Assembly: GCA_903954055.1 (NCBI GenBank)
Contig: CAJBMC010000156.1
Coordinates: forward strand, 1-39,235
DNA length: 39,235 nt
Source of the DNA: an uncultured Actinomycetes bacterium
GTDB lineage: Bacteria; Actinomycetota; Actinomycetes; Nanopelagicales; Nanopelagicaceae
Direction of reading: 5' to 3'
The notes beneath the pieces are model-generated. The model saw only the letters and a list, made by a program, of their open reading frames with translations. It ran no database searches and was not told the DNA's origin. Numbering within the stretch: position 1 is the first letter of the stretch; the number at the start of each line of letters is the position of its first letter. Both the position numbers and the translations under genes were made by a program. This document shows positions 37,660-39,235 of this stretch, in pieces.

Positions 37660-38161
37660 ACCATTTGATCGCCCCATCATTGCGATAGATGGTCCTGCCG
37701 GCGCCGGAAAAACAACCTTGGCTGAACATCTCAGCGCCGCTCTCTCACTTCGTTATAAGTGCACGACCCTACATATGGATAATCTCTATAACGGTTGGAA
37801 CAACTCCTTCGACTTCCATCTCAGTGATGCCTTGCTCTTGGCTTGCACCGCTCATCGAGATGCGAAAAAGTATTCGCTCTCACAGTTTGATTGGATAAAC
37901 GGTGCCTATGGGCCGGCGACCGAAATACCGGATGCGCAACTGCTTATCCTGGAAGGTGTAGGTGCATCGCTTCCAGTTATCAGACCATTTCTCGCTGCTT
38001 CAATCTGGATCGATATCGACCCACATCAAGGTTTAGAGCGAGTGATTGCTCGCGATGGTGATTCAATCTCAGCAGAGATGCAGCAATGGCTCAGTAAGCA
38101 AGAGCAACTTTTTCGCGATAACGACTCACAGAACGCCGCTGATTTCGTACTCACTACCTAG
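37625..38161 (+). CDS. Uridine-kinase-like P-loop NTPase/kinase
   Basis: IIAIDGPAGAGKTTLAEHLSAAL Walker A; LHMDNLYNGW; LILEGVGASLPVIRPFLAASIWIDID; start MELTAALLDL overlaps the pnuT 3' end by 35 bp. Confidence 0.8.
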   Translation: MELTAALLDLCKPFDRPIIAIDGPAGAGKTTLAEHLSAALSLRYKCTTLHMDNLYNGWNNSFDFHLSDALLLACTAHRDAKKYSLSQFDWINGAYGPATEIPDAQLLILEGVGASLPVIRPFLAASIWIDIDPHQGLERVIARDGDSISAEMQQWLSKQEQLFRDNDSQNAADFVLTT

Positions 38162-38170
38162 AATATCGCC

Positions 38171-39235
38171 GTGTCAGATCTCACCGGCGAACTCATCGAT
38201 GGGCGTTATCAGCTCATCCGCCAAATTGCCACAGGCGGAATGGCGAGTATCTACGAAGGTTTCGATACACGTCTTGACCGCAAGGTCGCAGTCAAAATCA
38301 TGCATCCCCACCTTGCACAAGATGAACAATTTGTAGAACGTTTCATTCGCGAAGCAAAAGCTGCCGCGGCGCTATCTCATCCCAATATCGTTGCAGTTCA
38401 GGATCAAGGATGGAACCAGAGCGGAACGCCTGCCGTCTTTATTGTGATGGAGATGATTGAGGGACATACGCTTCGCGAATATCTCAACGAACAAGGCCAC
38501 CTCTCATTCCGAGATGGCATCAGATTCTTGCTACCAGTATTAAGCGCACTTGCAGCCGCCCATAAACAAGGCATTGTGCATCGAGATATCAAGCCAGAAA
38601 ATATCTTGGTATCAAAAGAGGGGCGAATAAAGATTGCAGATTTTGGCTTAGCGAAGGGGCCGCTGCTCGGTTCGACCATGACGGCAGAATCCAGTGTCAT
38701 TCTTGGAAGCGTTTCATATTTATCACCGGAGCAAGTTCAGCGAGGCGTTGCAGATTCGCGTTCAGATGTCTACGCCGTTGGAATCACTTCATTTGAGTTA
38801 TTTACTGGAAAGAAGCCATTTGATGGAGATGCGCCAATCCAAATTGCTTATATGCATGTTAATGAGCGAGTGCCTCGAGTAAGCACTCTCATCTCTGATT
38901 TTCCACACGAGTTAGATGAGCTCATCTACCGAGCGACTTCGGCCGATCCAGATGAACGCCCACGAGATGCATCCGAATTTCATTCACAGCTCTCAGCCAT
39001 TAGCGCCAAACTCAATCCAAAAGAGAATCAGCTCAGTCTCGAGCTCGATATCCCGATCCAGCCGATGCGCCCAAAGACAAAGAAGAAATCTTTGCGAAAT
39101 CGAGTTAAGGAGTTAACGACTCAACTTCCAACTAGCACCGAAACGTCACCTGTTGAAACACTTGCTGAAAAGGTTTCGGTACCCGAAGGTGAAACCACCG
39201 CTCAAATTGCACGCCGAAAGAAGATCAGCAAGCGA
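38171..39235 (+). CDS. Serine/threonine protein kinase (PknB/Stk type), 3' truncated by window end
   Basis: GTG start VSDLTGELIDGRYQLIRQIATGGMASIYEGFDTRLDRKVAVKIMHPHLA; HRDIKPENIL, ADFGLAKG, GSVSYLSPEQ motifs; open to 39235, absent from supplied ORF list. Confidence 0.95.
   Translation, partial: MSDLTGELIDGRYQLIRQIATGGMASIYEGFDTRLDRKVAVKIMHPHLAQDEQFVERFIREAKAAAALSHPNIVAVQDQGWNQSGTPAVFIVMEMIEGHTLREYLNEQGHLSFRDGIRFLLPVLSALAAAHKQGIVHRDIKPENILVSKEGRIKIADFGLAKGPLLGSTMTAESSVILGSVSYLSPEQVQRGVADSRSDVYAVGITSFELFTGKKPFDGDAPIQIAYMHVNERVPRVSTLISDFPHELDELIYRATSADPDERPRDASEFHSQLSAISAKLNPKENQLSLELDIPIQPMRPKTKKKSLRNRVKELTTQLPTSTETSPVETLAEKVSVPEGETTAQIARRKKISKR

Overview
Chromosomal window from a compact, moderate-GC actinobacterium. 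Operon layout and protein character resemble small freshwater Actinobacteria (acI/Nanopelagicales type), but that taxonomy is an inference. Contents, left to right: (1) the 3' part of ileS (+), convergent with a division/cell-wall (dcw) cluster on the minus strand: mraZ, rsmH, ftsL-like, ftsI, murE, murF, mraY, murD, ftsW, murG, murC, ftsQ, ftsZ, pgeF/ylmD, yggS, sepF, yggT. (2) Upstream on the minus strand, a DUF3040 protein and a dinB-dnaE2-DUF6504 translesion cassette preceded by a perfect palindromic actinobacterial-type SOS box. (3) Small transport/metabolic genes: DoxX, TauE/SafE, MFS, a truncated YbaK-like fragment, a half-size EamA and a VOC protein. (4) A carotenoid island: crtA-like, cruF, cruG-like GT2, crtD-like, then crtE-crtI-crtB, with a CDP-alcohol phosphatidyltransferase and metF on the minus strand between them. 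(5) A TPP (THI-box) riboswitch upstream of a PnuC-family transporter, which is therefore probably a thiamine transporter (PnuT). It overlaps a uridine-kinase-like P-loop gene. (6) The 5' part of a Ser/Thr protein kinase that starts with GTG and is missing from the ORF track. No CRISPR, phage, IS element, tRNA or rRNA was seen. Most noteworthy non-standard signals: the riboswitch/PnuT/P-loop kinase unit, a large composite hairpin plus 17-bp tandem repeats between mraZ and rsmH, the SOS box, the 10-bp-phased MraZ-type boxes, a DnaE2 with an apparently degenerate PHP site, and the crtA/cruF/cruG/crtD combination.
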